Shown here piece by piece: positions 1 through 7,921 of a stretch of DNA of 38,020 nucleotides (position 1 is its first letter; each line of letters opens with the position of its first letter). The translations under genes and the position numbers were made by a program. A model generated the notes under the pieces. The model was not told where the DNA came from, made no database searches, and saw nothing but the letters and a program-made list of their open reading frames with translations. The stretch covers positions 1-38,020 of the forward strand of contig RDXO01000031.1 in the NCBI GenBank assembly GCA_004292675.1, read 5' to 3'. This stretch comes from Alphaproteobacteria bacterium (GTDB taxonomy: Bacteria; Pseudomonadota; Alphaproteobacteria; Rickettsiales; UBA998).

Positions 1-97
1 TTCTTCAAACAAGGTATCCGACGCATCCTCTATGCAGCACTGAACCTCACCACAATCCCAAAACTATGGCATTACGCTAAACTTGTCGGGTGGTAAG
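1..97 (+). mobile_element. Contig-terminal repeat: 3' end of a probable transposase gene
   Basis: Frame 1 is open from the first base to a TAA at 94-96 and encodes a basic C-terminal tail that includes RRILYAAL and ends LVGW. The same 97 bases occur inverted at 37923-38019, and the match stops one base after the stop codon. That is what two copies of one mobile element, truncated by the contig ends, would look like. The RR-LYAAL stretch faintly recalls IS110-type transposase tails, but too little is present to assign a family. Confidence 0.55.
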
Positions 98-116
98 GGC
101 AAGACCTCTTGTTTTC

Positions 117-145
117 TTGACGAACGATGTAGTTTATGATATGAA
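117..145 (+). promoter_or_regulatory. Sigma-70-type promoter for the gene at 182
   Basis: TTGACG (117-122) and TATGAA (140-145) are separated by exactly 17 bases. The expected start near 152 gives a leader of about 30 nt with AGG at 173-175 as ribosome-binding site. It lies just outside the terminal repeat, so the downstream gene has its own promoter. Confidence 0.55.
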
Positions 146-181
146 TACTAGATATTTATCATATTTTAGGTTAGGCTTTTC

Positions 182-646
182 ATGGACGATATAGAAAAAG
201 GCAAGAATGATTTATTGGACTTGCGCCAAGGAAAAGTTGGTGCAGAAGAATTTCTGCTGGCAATAAAAGATGTGGCAAGTGCAAAAGAACCAAATGCACA
301 GCAGGCATTTGATCGTTTGTTGCCGTTAGCCGAGATCCAAGCAGCGCAAATAGAAAATGTCATTGCCATGAAAAACGCGAAGGCTAGTTCTGGAGCAGAA
401 TATGAAAAAGAACAATTTGAATATTATACACCAGGTGAAAGTACCACTGAAGAAATCATTAATACATTGAAAGATAGAGACAACTTCTCACCTCTTGCAA
501 ACAAGATTGCAAAATCACACCTTGGAAATTTGTTGGAATATAATATTGATCATATTAAAGCACAAGTTGAAAATGTGTTGAGCCAAGCGAAACTAGCAAC
601 AAAAAATAGATTTTCACATGATGATAATCTAGGGTTGCAACGATAA
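182..646 (+). CDS. Hypothetical protein, 154 aa, soluble and mostly helical
   Basis: I do not recognise this protein. It starts at ATG 182, with AGG six bases upstream and a good promoter at 117-145. The sequence is acidic to neutral, rich in Glu, Lys, Ala and Asn, without Cys, signal peptide or membrane segment. Residues 1-70 and 95-140 look like long amphipathic helices, which fits a small helical-bundle or coiled-coil protein. It lies between a mobile-element end and purD with no obvious functional link to either, so it may be accessory. It is unlikely to be a shadow because promoter, RBS and an uninterrupted 465-nt frame agree. Confidence 0.6.
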   Translation: MDDIEKGKNDLLDLRQGKVGAEEFLLAIKDVASAKEPNAQQAFDRLLPLAEIQAAQIENVIAMKNAKASSGAEYEKEQFEYYTPGESTTEEIINTLKDRDNFSPLANKIAKSHLGNLLEYNIDHIKAQVENVLSQAKLATKNRFSHDDNLGLQR

Positions 647-691
647 AATTCTAAGAATTAGTCTTTTGCACTCCAAAACCGCCTAACCATT

Positions 692-2020
692 ATGTCAATA
701 GGACTAAACGCATCCATGTCAAAAAATATAAGCAAGCCTTCTTCTCTTGATCTTGCAATCCTCGTACTCGGTAATGGCGGGCGTGAACATGCGATGGTGA
801 AAGCCTTAGCACGCTCCCCGCATTGCGCTGCGTTATTTTGTTCGTCGGGCAATGGTGGTATTGCTGATGATGCGGAGTGCGTGATTCTGCCCACTGCGCA
901 AGACGTTATCGATTTTTGCGATGAAGAAGATATTGATTTAGTGATTATTGGTCCTGAGCAACCTTTGGTGGATGGCGTGAGCGATATGCTCCGCCGTGAA
1001 GGGATTCTCGTCTTTGCCCCCTCACAAGCAGCAGCGCAACTAGAAGCATCAAAATCATTCACCAAAAGCATATGTGATGCTGCCAATATCCCTACTGCAT
1101 CCTATGGCAGTTTTACGGATCGGGCTGCTGCACTGAGCTATCTTGCCACACAATCCCTACCCATCGTCATTAAAGCGGATGGTTTGGCTGCAGGAAAAGG
1201 GGTAATCATTGCCACCACTATGATCGATGCAACATCCACCATCCATGCGATGTTTGATGGGCAATTTGGTGATGCAAGCAGCACCGTGGTGATCGAATCC
1301 TTCCTTGAAGGAGAAGAAATCAGCTTCTTTGCACTCTGTGATGGCACGCGCTGTGTGCCATTTGGCTCGGCGCAAGATCATAAACGCGCTTATGATGGCG
1401 ATGAAGGTCCGAATACGGGTGGTATGGGGACTTATGCCCCTGCTCCCATCATGAATGTTGAGCTTGAACAGATCATCATGAACGAGATTATGCAACCCGC
1501 CGTGGATGAAATGGCGAAGCGTGGCACGCCCTATCAGGGTATTCTCTTTGCGGGGCTGATGATTCAGAACAACCGTCCTATGCTGATTGAGTTCAATGCC
1601 CGCCTTGGTGACCCCGAAACGCAAGTACTATTGACGCGCCTCACAACGGATTTTGCAGCACTTTGCTACCATGCAGCACTCGGTACGCTCCCCGATCAGC
1701 CCATGCAGTGGGATGAACGCGCTGCCGTATGCGTGGTGATGGCAAGCAAAGGCTATCCAAACAACTATACCAAAGGCACAGAGATTCATAATTTAGAAGT
1801 GGCGGAATCTATGGAGGATGTAGTAGTCTATCATGCAGGAACGGAAGTGACAGAAGATGGGCGACTCATTGCGATAGGTGGGCGTGTGCTGGGCATCACG
1901 GCACTTGGCGCAACCGTTTTGGAAGCACAGCAACGCGCTTATGCTGCGGTGGATACCATCGACTGGAAGGAAGGCTTTTGCCGTCGTGATATTGCATGGC
2001 GGGCGATTGCGCGAGGCTAA
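692..2020 (+). CDS. purD: Phosphoribosylamine-glycine ligase (GARS)
   Basis: PurD catalyses the second step of de novo purine synthesis, the ATP-dependent joining of glycine to 5-phosphoribosylamine in the cytosol. The N-terminal NGGREHA signature is followed by the ATP-grasp core: KADGLAAGKGV, then EEISFFALCDG, the GPNTGGMGTYAPAP stretch, and EFNARLGDPETQ, which carries the Mg/ATP acidic residues. At 442 aa it is slightly longer than typical (about 425-430 aa) because of an N-terminal extension of some 20 residues. A second in-frame ATG at 716 would remove eight of these, and neither start has a clear RBS. It appears to be a single-gene unit followed by repeat-rich DNA, with no other pur gene nearby. 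Confidence 0.96.
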   Translation: MSIGLNASMSKNISKPSSLDLAILVLGNGGREHAMVKALARSPHCAALFCSSGNGGIADDAECVILPTAQDVIDFCDEEDIDLVIIGPEQPLVDGVSDMLRREGILVFAPSQAAAQLEASKSFTKSICDAANIPTASYGSFTDRAAALSYLATQSLPIVIKADGLAAGKGVIIATTMIDATSTIHAMFDGQFGDASSTVVIESFLEGEEISFFALCDGTRCVPFGSAQDHKRAYDGDEGPNTGGMGTYAPAPIMNVELEQIIMNEIMQPAVDEMAKRGTPYQGILFAGLMIQNNRPMLIEFNARLGDPETQVLLTRLTTDFAALCYHAALGTLPDQPMQWDERAAVCVVMASKGYPNNYTKGTEIHNLEVAESMEDVVVYHAGTEVTEDGRLIAIGGRVLGITALGATVLEAQQRAYAAVDTIDWKEGFCRRDIAWRAIARG

Positions 2021-2039
2021 TTGTTTTTTTGCTGATTTT

Positions 2040-2114
2040 CGTCACTCTTGGCGTAAGGCAGGAGTCTAGTTAGTGCCGTTATTCTGGATGCCTGCTCTTT
2101 AAGCCAAGCATGAC
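2040..2114 (-). repeat. Decayed REP-like palindromic element
   Basis: Its two halves match, in reverse orientation, the cleaner element at 36725-36794. GGCAGGAGTC at 2057-2066 and CTGGATGCCTGC at 2084-2095 correspond to the arms there, the outer CGTCACTC and GCATGAC ends are preserved, and the middle is diverged. Several mismatches break the hairpins, so this looks like an old copy lying directly after purD. Confidence 0.5.
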
Positions 2115-2206
2115 AGGATACAAGGTTTATTTATACAAAACAACAATTTATTATTTTCCTCATCCAAAACTCGGGCTTCTGTAATAAAATTGTCATAAAA
2201 TAACCA

Positions 2207-2260
<54 letters not shown>

Positions 2261-2318
2261 GGAATGGTACCTTAGTTTTTTCTATGACGCTAATAACGAT
2301 CATAGAACCTCTTTGACA

Positions 2319-2522
2319 ATGTCTCGCACTAAAAAAAGCAACAGACAAGAAACGATTGAACTGGGTTGGCGGTTGATTGCAGGAAGCTTATTAGCTCCCT
2401 TAATTTCAGCGGCTATTCCAGTACTTATGCCAGTTATGATTCCTTTTTCGGCTCTTTTCTTGAGTTTAGGAATAGCGATTTTGTTACGTGGCGTTGGTAT
2501 GCATGACGATGGTCATAAATAA
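2319..2522 (+). CDS. Small inner-membrane protein, 67 aa, unknown function
   Basis: I do not recognise a family. The protein begins with a basic, polar segment (MSRTKKSNRQE) followed by two hydrophobic stretches, roughly residues 17-36 and 39-58, separated by a short Pro-containing turn, then a polar tail ending HDDGHK. This fits a two-helix membrane hairpin. ATG 2319 is the best start; a TTG two codons upstream (2313) is possible, and no convincing Shine-Dalgarno sequence is visible. Its main interest is position: it is the first gene after the TTGACA-(AG)21-TATAAA arrangement, so its expression could vary between cells. Whether the gene is real depends on conservation that I cannot test. 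Confidence 0.5.
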   Translation: MSRTKKSNRQETIELGWRLIAGSLLAPLISAAIPVLMPVMIPFSALFLSLGIAILLRGVGMHDDGHK

Positions 2523-2538
2523 GACCCTCTAGCGGTAC

Positions 2539-2584
2539 GTTCCCTTGTTATATTCTTTCTGATATGATTGAACAACAAGGGAAC
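2539..2584. other. Hairpin with 11-bp perfect stem
   Basis: GTTCCCTTGTT (2539-2549) is the exact inverse complement of AACAAGGGAAC (2574-2584), with a 24-base loop. It lies 16 bases after the small membrane-protein gene. No T-run follows, so it is not a classical intrinsic terminator; it may be an RNA stability element or a remnant palindromic repeat. Confidence 0.55.
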
Positions 2585-2627
2585 TACTGTATCTTAGGTG
2601 CTTTTTATGTTCCAATCTTACGTTCCA

Positions 2628-2672
2628 TTGGTTTTTCTCTTGTTGCTTGCGAAGCACTAATAGAAAAACCAA
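2628..2672. other. Hairpin with 11-bp perfect stem upstream of the 105-aa gene
   Basis: TTGGTTTTTCT (2628-2638) pairs exactly with AGAAAAACCAA (2662-2672). The loop itself contains GCTT-GCG-AAGC. The stem ends about 20 bases before the AAGGA ribosome-binding site of the next gene, so it sits in that gene's 5' leader or acts as a boundary between the two small genes. Confidence 0.55.
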
Positions 2673-2705
2673 CATAACCCTCTTAAAAAATATAAGGATG
2701 ATAGT

Positions 2706-3023
2706 ATGAATTTTGAAGAAAGAACGCAATCAAATGAACAAAAAATTCAAACAATGTCCGATACCATCACTGACATTGTGCAATTTCCTATTCTTGCTGC
2801 CGCAGCAGTAGGTACTTCAGCAGTTAAAATAGTTCAAAATGCTGTAGAAGCTAGCGCACATGCAGGATCAACCCTCAATGATGCTATGAGCAAACCAATC
2901 CATGCATCCGCCCAATTAGGTTCTGCGGTAACAGAAAGCATACAAGATTCATCATCTAATTATTGGCGCGACCGTATATCTGCGCAGCAACAACGCACCG
3001 CCGTTGCCATACCACAGCGTTAA
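2706..3023 (+). CDS. Hypothetical small protein, 105 aa
   Basis: No family recognised. The start ATG 2706 is well supported by AAGGA about nine bases upstream. Residues 1-25 are polar. About 25-80 form an Ala-, Ser- and Thr-rich amphipathic region (ILAAAAVGTSAVKIVQNAVE and onward) with low-complexity character resembling phasin-like or surface-associated helical proteins, but I cannot assign either. The C-terminus is Gln/Arg-rich. There is no signal peptide, and the hydrophobicity is too broken for a certain membrane span. It converges with mltG, with 13 bases between the stops. It could be cotranscribed with the membrane protein at 2319, although two hairpins separate them. Confidence 0.6.
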   Translation: MNFEERTQSNEQKIQTMSDTITDIVQFPILAAAAVGTSAVKIVQNAVEASAHAGSTLNDAMSKPIHASAQLGSAVTESIQDSSSNYWRDRISAQQQRTAVAIPQR

Positions 3024-3036
3024 GCCCATATCTCAC

Positions 3037-4023
3037 TTATTCTTTTGTCGCACGCATGGCACGGCGATAGGCAGCAACATTACGATTATGCTCGGCAAGC
3101 GTGTTCGCAAATACATGCCCGCCCTTGCCATCCGCAACAAAATAAAGCGCATCACTACTATCAGGGTGCGCCACCGCTTCAATACTCGCTTTGCCCGGAT
3201 TGCATATAGGGCTAGGCGGAAGCCCGTCAATAACATAGGTATTATATTCTGATGCATCGTCAACATCCGCACGCATCATACGCGTTTTAAGCGCGCCCGT
3301 GCGACGATAAAGCCCATAATTCGCGGTAGGGTCTGATTGTAATTTCATTTTAAGGCGCAACCGATTATAAAAAACCGCTGCAATTTTTGCGCGCTCCCCT
3401 GCCACTCCCGTTTCTTTCTCCACAATAGATGCCAAAATCAGCATGTCACGCGGGCTTTCCAATGTCACACCGGCATCACGCTTTTGCCATGCCGTATCCA
3501 GAGCAGTGCGCATCGCTTCTTTCATGCTATCAACAATCTCTTGCCGTGACATAGCGCGCACATAATGATAGGTTTCAGGAAGCAACATCCCTTCTTCGGG
3601 CGGGGTATGCACGTCACCATGCAGCAAAGGTTCTTCCATCAATTCTTTGATAATCTGCGCGTTCATCCAGCCTTCAGGAAAAGTCAGAGTGCGCTTGATG
3701 ACATCACCCGCCACTAATTGTTCACTGATTTGTTGTGGTGTCATGCCCACTTCAAAACGATATTCTCCCGCTTTATAGGACTGCACATGCTGCGCTAAGG
3801 TTGCCATAATACGGAAGGATAATGGATCAGATAGAAGCCCCGCATCCGCAAGTTGCGCAATAATTTTTTGCGAAGAACTACCCGATGCAATCAGAATCTC
3901 AATAGATTCATCATATGCGAGTGCTTGCACCCAATAAGGCTTAACATGCAGATGATAGAACGATACTACCGCTCCACACGCAAGAATCACACCTAATGCA
4001 AGAGCAAGGATGATACGCTTCAT
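3037..4023 (-). CDS. mltG: Endolytic murein transglycosylase MltG (YceG family)
   Basis: MltG cleaves nascent glycan strands at the inner membrane and sets their length during peptidoglycan synthesis. Residues 4-24 form the single N-terminal membrane anchor, followed by a periplasmic LysM-like region (about 35-110) and the YceG catalytic domain. Family signatures seen are EGMLLPETY (144-152), LASIVEKETG with the probable catalytic Glu202, LQSDPTANYG, and GLPPSPICNPG near the C-terminus. Length 328 aa is normal. It lies 12 bases downstream of fabF and completes the acpP-fabF-mltG run common in alphaproteobacteria, so it is probably cotranscribed with fatty-acid synthesis genes. Confidence 0.94.
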   Translation of the reverse strand: MKRIILALALGVILACGAVVSFYHLHVKPYWVQALAYDESIEILIASGSSSQKIIAQLADAGLLSDPLSFRIMATLAQHVQSYKAGEYRFEVGMTPQQISEQLVAGDVIKRTLTFPEGWMNAQIIKELMEEPLLHGDVHTPPEEGMLLPETYHYVRAMSRQEIVDSMKEAMRTALDTAWQKRDAGVTLESPRDMLILASIVEKETGVAGERAKIAAVFYNRLRLKMKLQSDPTANYGLYRRTGALKTRMMRADVDDASEYNTYVIDGLPPSPICNPGKASIEAVAHPDSSDALYFVADGKGGHVFANTLAEHNRNVAAYRRAMRATKE

Positions 4024-4035
4024 CCTAACACACCA

Positions 4036-5295
4036 CTAAACACGACCAAAAATCAATGTTGAATTCGTGCCACCAAAGCCAAAAGAATTGGACAGCACAT
4101 AATTGATCGGGCGTTGTTTTGCCTCATGTGGGACTAAATCTATTCCCACACACTCATCCGCTGGATCATTGAGGTTTAATGTCGGAGGACACACGCCATC
4201 ACGCATGGCTAATAATGAGAAAATAGCTTCCACACTACCCGCAGCACCAAGCAAATGCCCGATCGCGGATTTGGTTGAAGACATGGAAAGTTGATGCACA
4301 GCATCACCAAATAAACGCTTCACCGCACCCAACTCAATCACATCACCAAGCGGCGTGGATGTTCCATGCGCATTAATATAATCAATATCTTCAGGGTTCA
4401 ACTTGGCTTTGGTCATCGCCATCTTCATGGAACGATAGCCACCATCACCATCCGACGATGGCGCGGTAATATGATACGCATCACCTGATAGACCATAACC
4501 TAGTATTTCGCCATAAATATGAGCGCCACGTGCTTTCGCATGTTCGTAATCTTCAAGCACGACAATACCTGCACCCTCACCCATCACAAAGCCATCACGC
4601 CCCTTATCCCACGGACGCGATCCTGCGCTAGGATCATCATTGTAGGAGGTGGAAAGCGCACGTGCAGCAATGAAACCTGCCATCGCCACGCGGCAAATAG
4701 CAGCTTCAGCACCACCCGCAACCATCACATCCGCATCACCACGTTTAATGATTTCTGCGGCATCACCAATGGCGTGTGCGCCTGTGGAACATGCTGTTAC
4801 CACAGCTTGATTAGGCCCCTTAAAGCCATTCTCAATAGAAACATGCCCTGAGGCTAAATTGATTAGGCAGCTTGGAATAAAAAACGGCGTCATGCGACGC
4901 GGTCCCTTAGAAAGCAACAATTCTGTACCTTCTTCGATTTTACGCAAACCACCAATACCCGAACCGATCATCACACCCGTGCGGTATTGTTGCTCTTCCG
5001 TTTGCGCTACCCAACCAGAATCCCGTACTGCTTCACGGGCTGCTGCAATAGCATAAAGAATAAAGTCATCGACTTTTTTACGATCTTTCGGCGGCAAAAC
5101 ATTATCAGGGTTAAACTGCCCTTCACCTTCCCCAAAAGGAAGTTCAGCGGCGATCTGGCACGCATATTCAGTCGGATCAAAACATTGAATACGACCAAAA
5201 CCAGAAGCACCTGCAAGCAAGCGACTCCAGCTATGTGGCACACCATCCGCTAATGGAGTAACCAATCCTAACCCTGTAACAACAACTCTGCGCAT
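4036..5295 (-). CDS. fabF: 3-oxoacyl-[acyl-carrier-protein] synthase II
   Basis: FabF condenses malonyl-ACP with acyl-ACP in fatty-acid elongation (type II system, cytosol). The thiolase-fold Cys-His-His triad is visible: Cys169 in TACSTGAHA, His310 in NAHGTSTPLGD and His347 in KSAIGHLLGA, with the conserved Lys342. The glycine-rich C-terminus NSFGFGGTNS is also present. Length 419 aa is typical of FabF rather than FabB. The start ATG 5295 is followed directly by the usual RRVVVTGLG strand. The gene follows acpP by 18 bases and precedes mltG by 12, so an operon is likely. Confidence 0.97.
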   Translation of the reverse strand: MRRVVVTGLGLVTPLADGVPHSWSRLLAGASGFGRIQCFDPTEYACQIAAELPFGEGEGQFNPDNVLPPKDRKKVDDFILYAIAAAREAVRDSGWVAQTEEQQYRTGVMIGSGIGGLRKIEEGTELLLSKGPRRMTPFFIPSCLINLASGHVSIENGFKGPNQAVVTACSTGAHAIGDAAEIIKRGDADVMVAGGAEAAICRVAMAGFIAARALSTSYNDDPSAGSRPWDKGRDGFVMGEGAGIVVLEDYEHAKARGAHIYGEILGYGLSGDAYHITAPSSDGDGGYRSMKMAMTKAKLNPEDIDYINAHGTSTPLGDVIELGAVKRLFGDAVHQLSMSSTKSAIGHLLGAAGSVEAIFSLLAMRDGVCPPTLNLNDPADECVGIDLVPHEAKQRPINYVLSNSFGFGGTNSTLIFGRV

Positions 5296-5313
5296 CTACT
5301 TCAACCGCACCGC

Positions 5314-5550
5314 TTACTCAGCATGTTCTTCAAGGTAAGAAATTGCATCACCTACCGTTTGGATTTTTTCAGCAGCATCATCGGGAATTTCGCATCCAAA
5401 TTCTTCTTCAAATGCCATCACCAATTCTACGGTATCCAAGCTATCTGCACCAAGATCATCAATAAAATTTGCATCAGACACTACTTTTTCAGCTTCTGCA
5501 CCAAGATGCTCAATAACTATTTTTTTAACGCGTTCTGCAATCGTACTCAT
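5314..5550 (-). CDS. acpP: Acyl carrier protein
   Basis: The 78-aa acidic protein carries the DSLD motif with Ser37, the attachment site for 4'-phosphopantetheine. It shuttles acyl intermediates in fatty-acid (and lipid A) synthesis and is the direct partner of the FabF encoded next to it. The strong Shine-Dalgarno sequence AAGGAGAG sits just upstream of the ATG, as expected for one of the most abundant cell proteins. The AT-rich stretch 5560-5700 upstream must hold the promoter for the acpP-fabF-mltG unit; I could not choose one convincing -35/-10 pair. Confidence 0.98.
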   Translation of the reverse strand: MSTIAERVKKIVIEHLGAEAEKVVSDANFIDDLGADSLDTVELVMAFEEEFGCEIPDDAAEKIQTVGDAISYLEEHAE

Positions 5551-5701
5551 AATGTCTCTCCTTAAATAAAATGATATGAACGATAAAATTTCTAACCCAT
5601 GGACTAGAACGATCGGACAATTTATGCAAGCATTTTTTTGTGAATTTTTGTTATTTTTTTATTTATTGCTCAAAATATCAATATAATCAATGTTTTAGCG
5701 A

Positions 5702-5920
5702 TTATTTATGACGGTAAATAATACGTCCTTTACTCAAATCATAGGGAGTCATCTCAACTGTGACTTTATCCCCCGCTAACACGCGGATACGATTTTTACG
5801 CATTCTTCCTGAACTGTGCGCCAACATTTCATGACCATTATCCAACAGCACACGAAACATAGTGTTTGGCAATATTTCTTGCACCACACCTTCAAATTCA
5901 ATTAATTCTTCTTTTGGCAT
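5702..5920 (-). CDS. infA: Translation initiation factor IF-1
   Basis: IF-1 binds the 30S A site during initiation. The start is taken at ATG 5920 ([13 protein letters not shown]), giving 72 aa, the standard family length; an upstream in-frame ATG at 5950 would add ten residues not seen in typical IF-1. The OB-fold signatures are clear: [16 protein letters not shown], then [21 protein letters not shown] and the closing [12 protein letters not shown]. It lies 64 bases downstream of rpsD on the same strand, so the two translation genes may share the promoter at 6654-6681. Confidence 0.97.
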   Translation of the reverse strand: MPKEELIEFEGVVQEILPNTMFRVLLDNGHEMLAHSSGRMRKNRIRVLAGDKVTVEMTPYDLSKGRIIYRHK

Positions 5921-5984
5921 ACCTAACACTCTAAAAAGCACGAGCCGCATACATCATCGATACGGCTCACGCTTCTCACACGCC

Positions 5985-6602
5985 CTAGCGTGAATAAAAC
6001 TCGGTTACAAGGTTTGGTTCCATCACCACAGGATATGGAATTTCCATAAATGCAGGCATACGACGGAACGTAGCTTTAAGATGTTTTTCATCCATTTCAA
6101 TATATTCAGGCACACGACGCTCAGCATCTTTCATTGCTTCAAGCACCATAGGAACTTGACGCGAACGCTCACGCACTTCGACAACATCACCCGCTTTTAC
6201 TTGATAGCTAGAGATATTGACGCGCTTACCATTCACAAGAATATGCCCATGATTCACGAACTGACGCGCCGCAAACACGGTAGGCACTACACCCATACGG
6301 TACACCACAGAAGCCAAACGCGACTCAAGCAACCCGACTAAATTCTCAGAAGTATCGCCCTTACGACGCACAGCTTCCTTAAATACGCGATGGAATTGCT
6401 TCTCTGAAAGATCACCATAGTAACCCTTCAATTTTTGCTTAGCACGAAGCTGCAAGCCATAATCTGAGAGCTTTCTTCTGCGCGTTGCACCATGCTGACC
6501 GGGAGCATATTCACGCTTCAACACAGGGTCTTTTGCACGTCCCCAGATATTTTCACCCATACGACGGCTCAGTTTATACTTTGCTTGTATTCGTTTTGTC
6601 AC
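5985..6602 (-). CDS. rpsD: 30S ribosomal protein S4 (uS4)
   Basis: S4 is a primary 16S rRNA binder that nucleates assembly of the 30S body. The 205-aa protein begins [16 protein letters not shown] and contains the conserved [18 protein letters not shown] segment plus the S4 RNA-binding domain (about 95-160: [29 protein letters not shown]). No zinc-binding Cys cluster is present, consistent with the Cys-minus S4 form. It stands alone here rather than in the alpha operon, as is usual for alphaproteobacteria. It has a good promoter immediately upstream and is followed by infA. Confidence 0.98.
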   Translation of the reverse strand: MTKRIQAKYKLSRRMGENIWGRAKDPVLKREYAPGQHGATRRRKLSDYGLQLRAKQKLKGYYGDLSEKQFHRVFKEAVRRKGDTSENLVGLLESRLASVVYRMGVVPTVFAARQFVNHGHILVNGKRVNISSYQVKAGDVVEVRERSRQVPMVLEAMKDAERRVPEYIEMDEKHLKATFRRMPAFMEIPYPVVMEPNLVTEFYSR

Positions 6603-6653
6603 TGCATTATCCTTGTAGTAAATTCATTGTCCAATACACAAATGTGGAATCGC

Positions 6654-6681
6654 ACTATACAAACTTATACGTTCAAGTCAA
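6654..6681 (-). promoter_or_regulatory. Sigma-70-type promoter of rpsD(-infA)
   Basis: On the minus strand TTGACT (6681-6676) and TATAGT (6659-6654) are spaced by 16 bases, about 50 bases upstream of the rpsD start codon. This is one of the closest consensus matches in the window and suits a strongly expressed ribosomal gene. Confidence 0.6.
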
Positions 6682-6719
6682 GCATCTCTTTTCATTCCAC
6701 TGAAAGAAAATATCTTTCA

Positions 6720-7787
6720 TCACGCATCAAGCCCGACTAAATCCGCTACAGACTCCACACCAAGGCGTTCTACTTCACGCACCAACGCCTCTTTTATCTC
6801 CTCAACCAAAGCAAAACCACGATAGACTAAGCCTGAATAAAGCTGAATCAGCGTTGCACCCGCACGCATCCGCGCCACCGCATCCGCACCATCCATGATC
6901 CCCCCCACACCAATGATCGGCATCGCGCCACGCATATGACGAAATGCCACACGCACTTTTTCTTCTGCCACATCTCGCAATGGCGCACCTGATAACCCTC
7001 CTATTTGTGCTGCATGAGGGCTTTTCAATGATGGTGGACGCGCAATGGTGGTATTGCTGATAATCACCGCATCCACCTGATAGAGCATCATCACATCCAA
7101 CATCCGACATAATGCATCATCCTCCATATCGGGAGCGACTTTCACCCACACAGGGCGGCGCACTTTTTCAAAGGTAGCAAGCAGATTGCGCTCTTGCATG
7201 ATTGCCTTAATAAAGGCTTCAAAATGTTGTTCTTGCTGCAAATCTCGTAGCCCCAGCGTATTAGGGGATGAAATATTGATGGTGATATAATCCGCCAACA
7301 TATAGGCTTCACGCAATAAAAATAGATAATCTTCAAGCGCATCTTCGCTATCTTTATTTTTCCCAATATTGATGCCAAGCATACCTGTGCGCCCTGAATC
7401 TTGCGCATAGATTCGCCCAAAGATGTGTTCATAGCCCTCATTATTAAACCCCAAACGATTAATCACCGCACGATCTTCTTTCAACCGAAACATGCGCGGC
7501 TTAGGGTTACCCGCTTGCGGCTTGGGCGTGACTGTTCCCACTTCGACACAGCCAAACCCCTGATCATACATCACCTGAAACGCCTCTGCATTTTTATCAA
7601 ACCCCGGTGCTACACCAATAGGATTTTCAAAGCCCATCCCCGCACACACAACGCCCAAGCGATTATCATAGGTGATCGTGCGCGACTTCGGCACTAGCCC
7701 ACGCGACAATGCCCATAATGCGCACTTATGCGCTGGTTCGGCAGGCAGAGCAAAAAGCACGTTACGCACAAAATGATAATAGTCCAT
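6720..7787 (-). CDS. pyrD: Dihydroorotate dehydrogenase (quinone), class 2
   Basis: PyrD oxidises dihydroorotate to orotate in pyrimidine synthesis, passing electrons through FMN to membrane quinone. The class 2 type is shown by the N-terminal amphipathic, membrane-associating segment (MDYYHFVRNVLFALPAEPAH) ahead of the barrel. The barrel carries GVAPGFDKNAEAF, GTVTPKPQAGNP, NRLGFNNEG, ITINISSPNTLGLR with the catalytic-loop Ser, and GVGGIMDGADA for FMN phosphate. ATG 7787 gives 355 aa; a further ATG at 7802 would add five residues. It is read divergently from the TPR gene, so their promoters share the interval 7788-7921. Confidence 0.96.
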   Translation of the reverse strand: MDYYHFVRNVLFALPAEPAHKCALWALSRGLVPKSRTITYDNRLGVVCAGMGFENPIGVAPGFDKNAEAFQVMYDQGFGCVEVGTVTPKPQAGNPKPRMFRLKEDRAVINRLGFNNEGYEHIFGRIYAQDSGRTGMLGINIGKNKDSEDALEDYLFLLREAYMLADYITINISSPNTLGLRDLQQEQHFEAFIKAIMQERNLLATFEKVRRPVWVKVAPDMEDDALCRMLDVMMLYQVDAVIISNTTIARPPSLKSPHAAQIGGLSGAPLRDVAEEKVRVAFRHMRGAMPIIGVGGIMDGADAVARMRAGATLIQLYSGLVYRGFALVEEIKEALVREVERLGVESVADLVGLDA

Positions 7788-7921
7788 AAATGCACTCACC
7801 ATGTCAAGAAAACCAATCTTTATGCAACGGTTTTACTATTTACGCAAGCAAAAAATCACTGGTGCGTGCATTTTTTTGCTTCCTGATTGACTTTACCCTC
7901 CGCACAACGCACAATATAACT

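Noticed and set aside
1..97. Firm assignment of the terminal tail to IS110
   Set aside because: Only 31 residues are present and just a short RR-LYAAL-like stretch is suggestive, so no family is named in the call.
692..2020. The ATP-grasp protein near the left end as part of the peptide system
   Set aside because: All motifs and the length identify PurD of purine synthesis.
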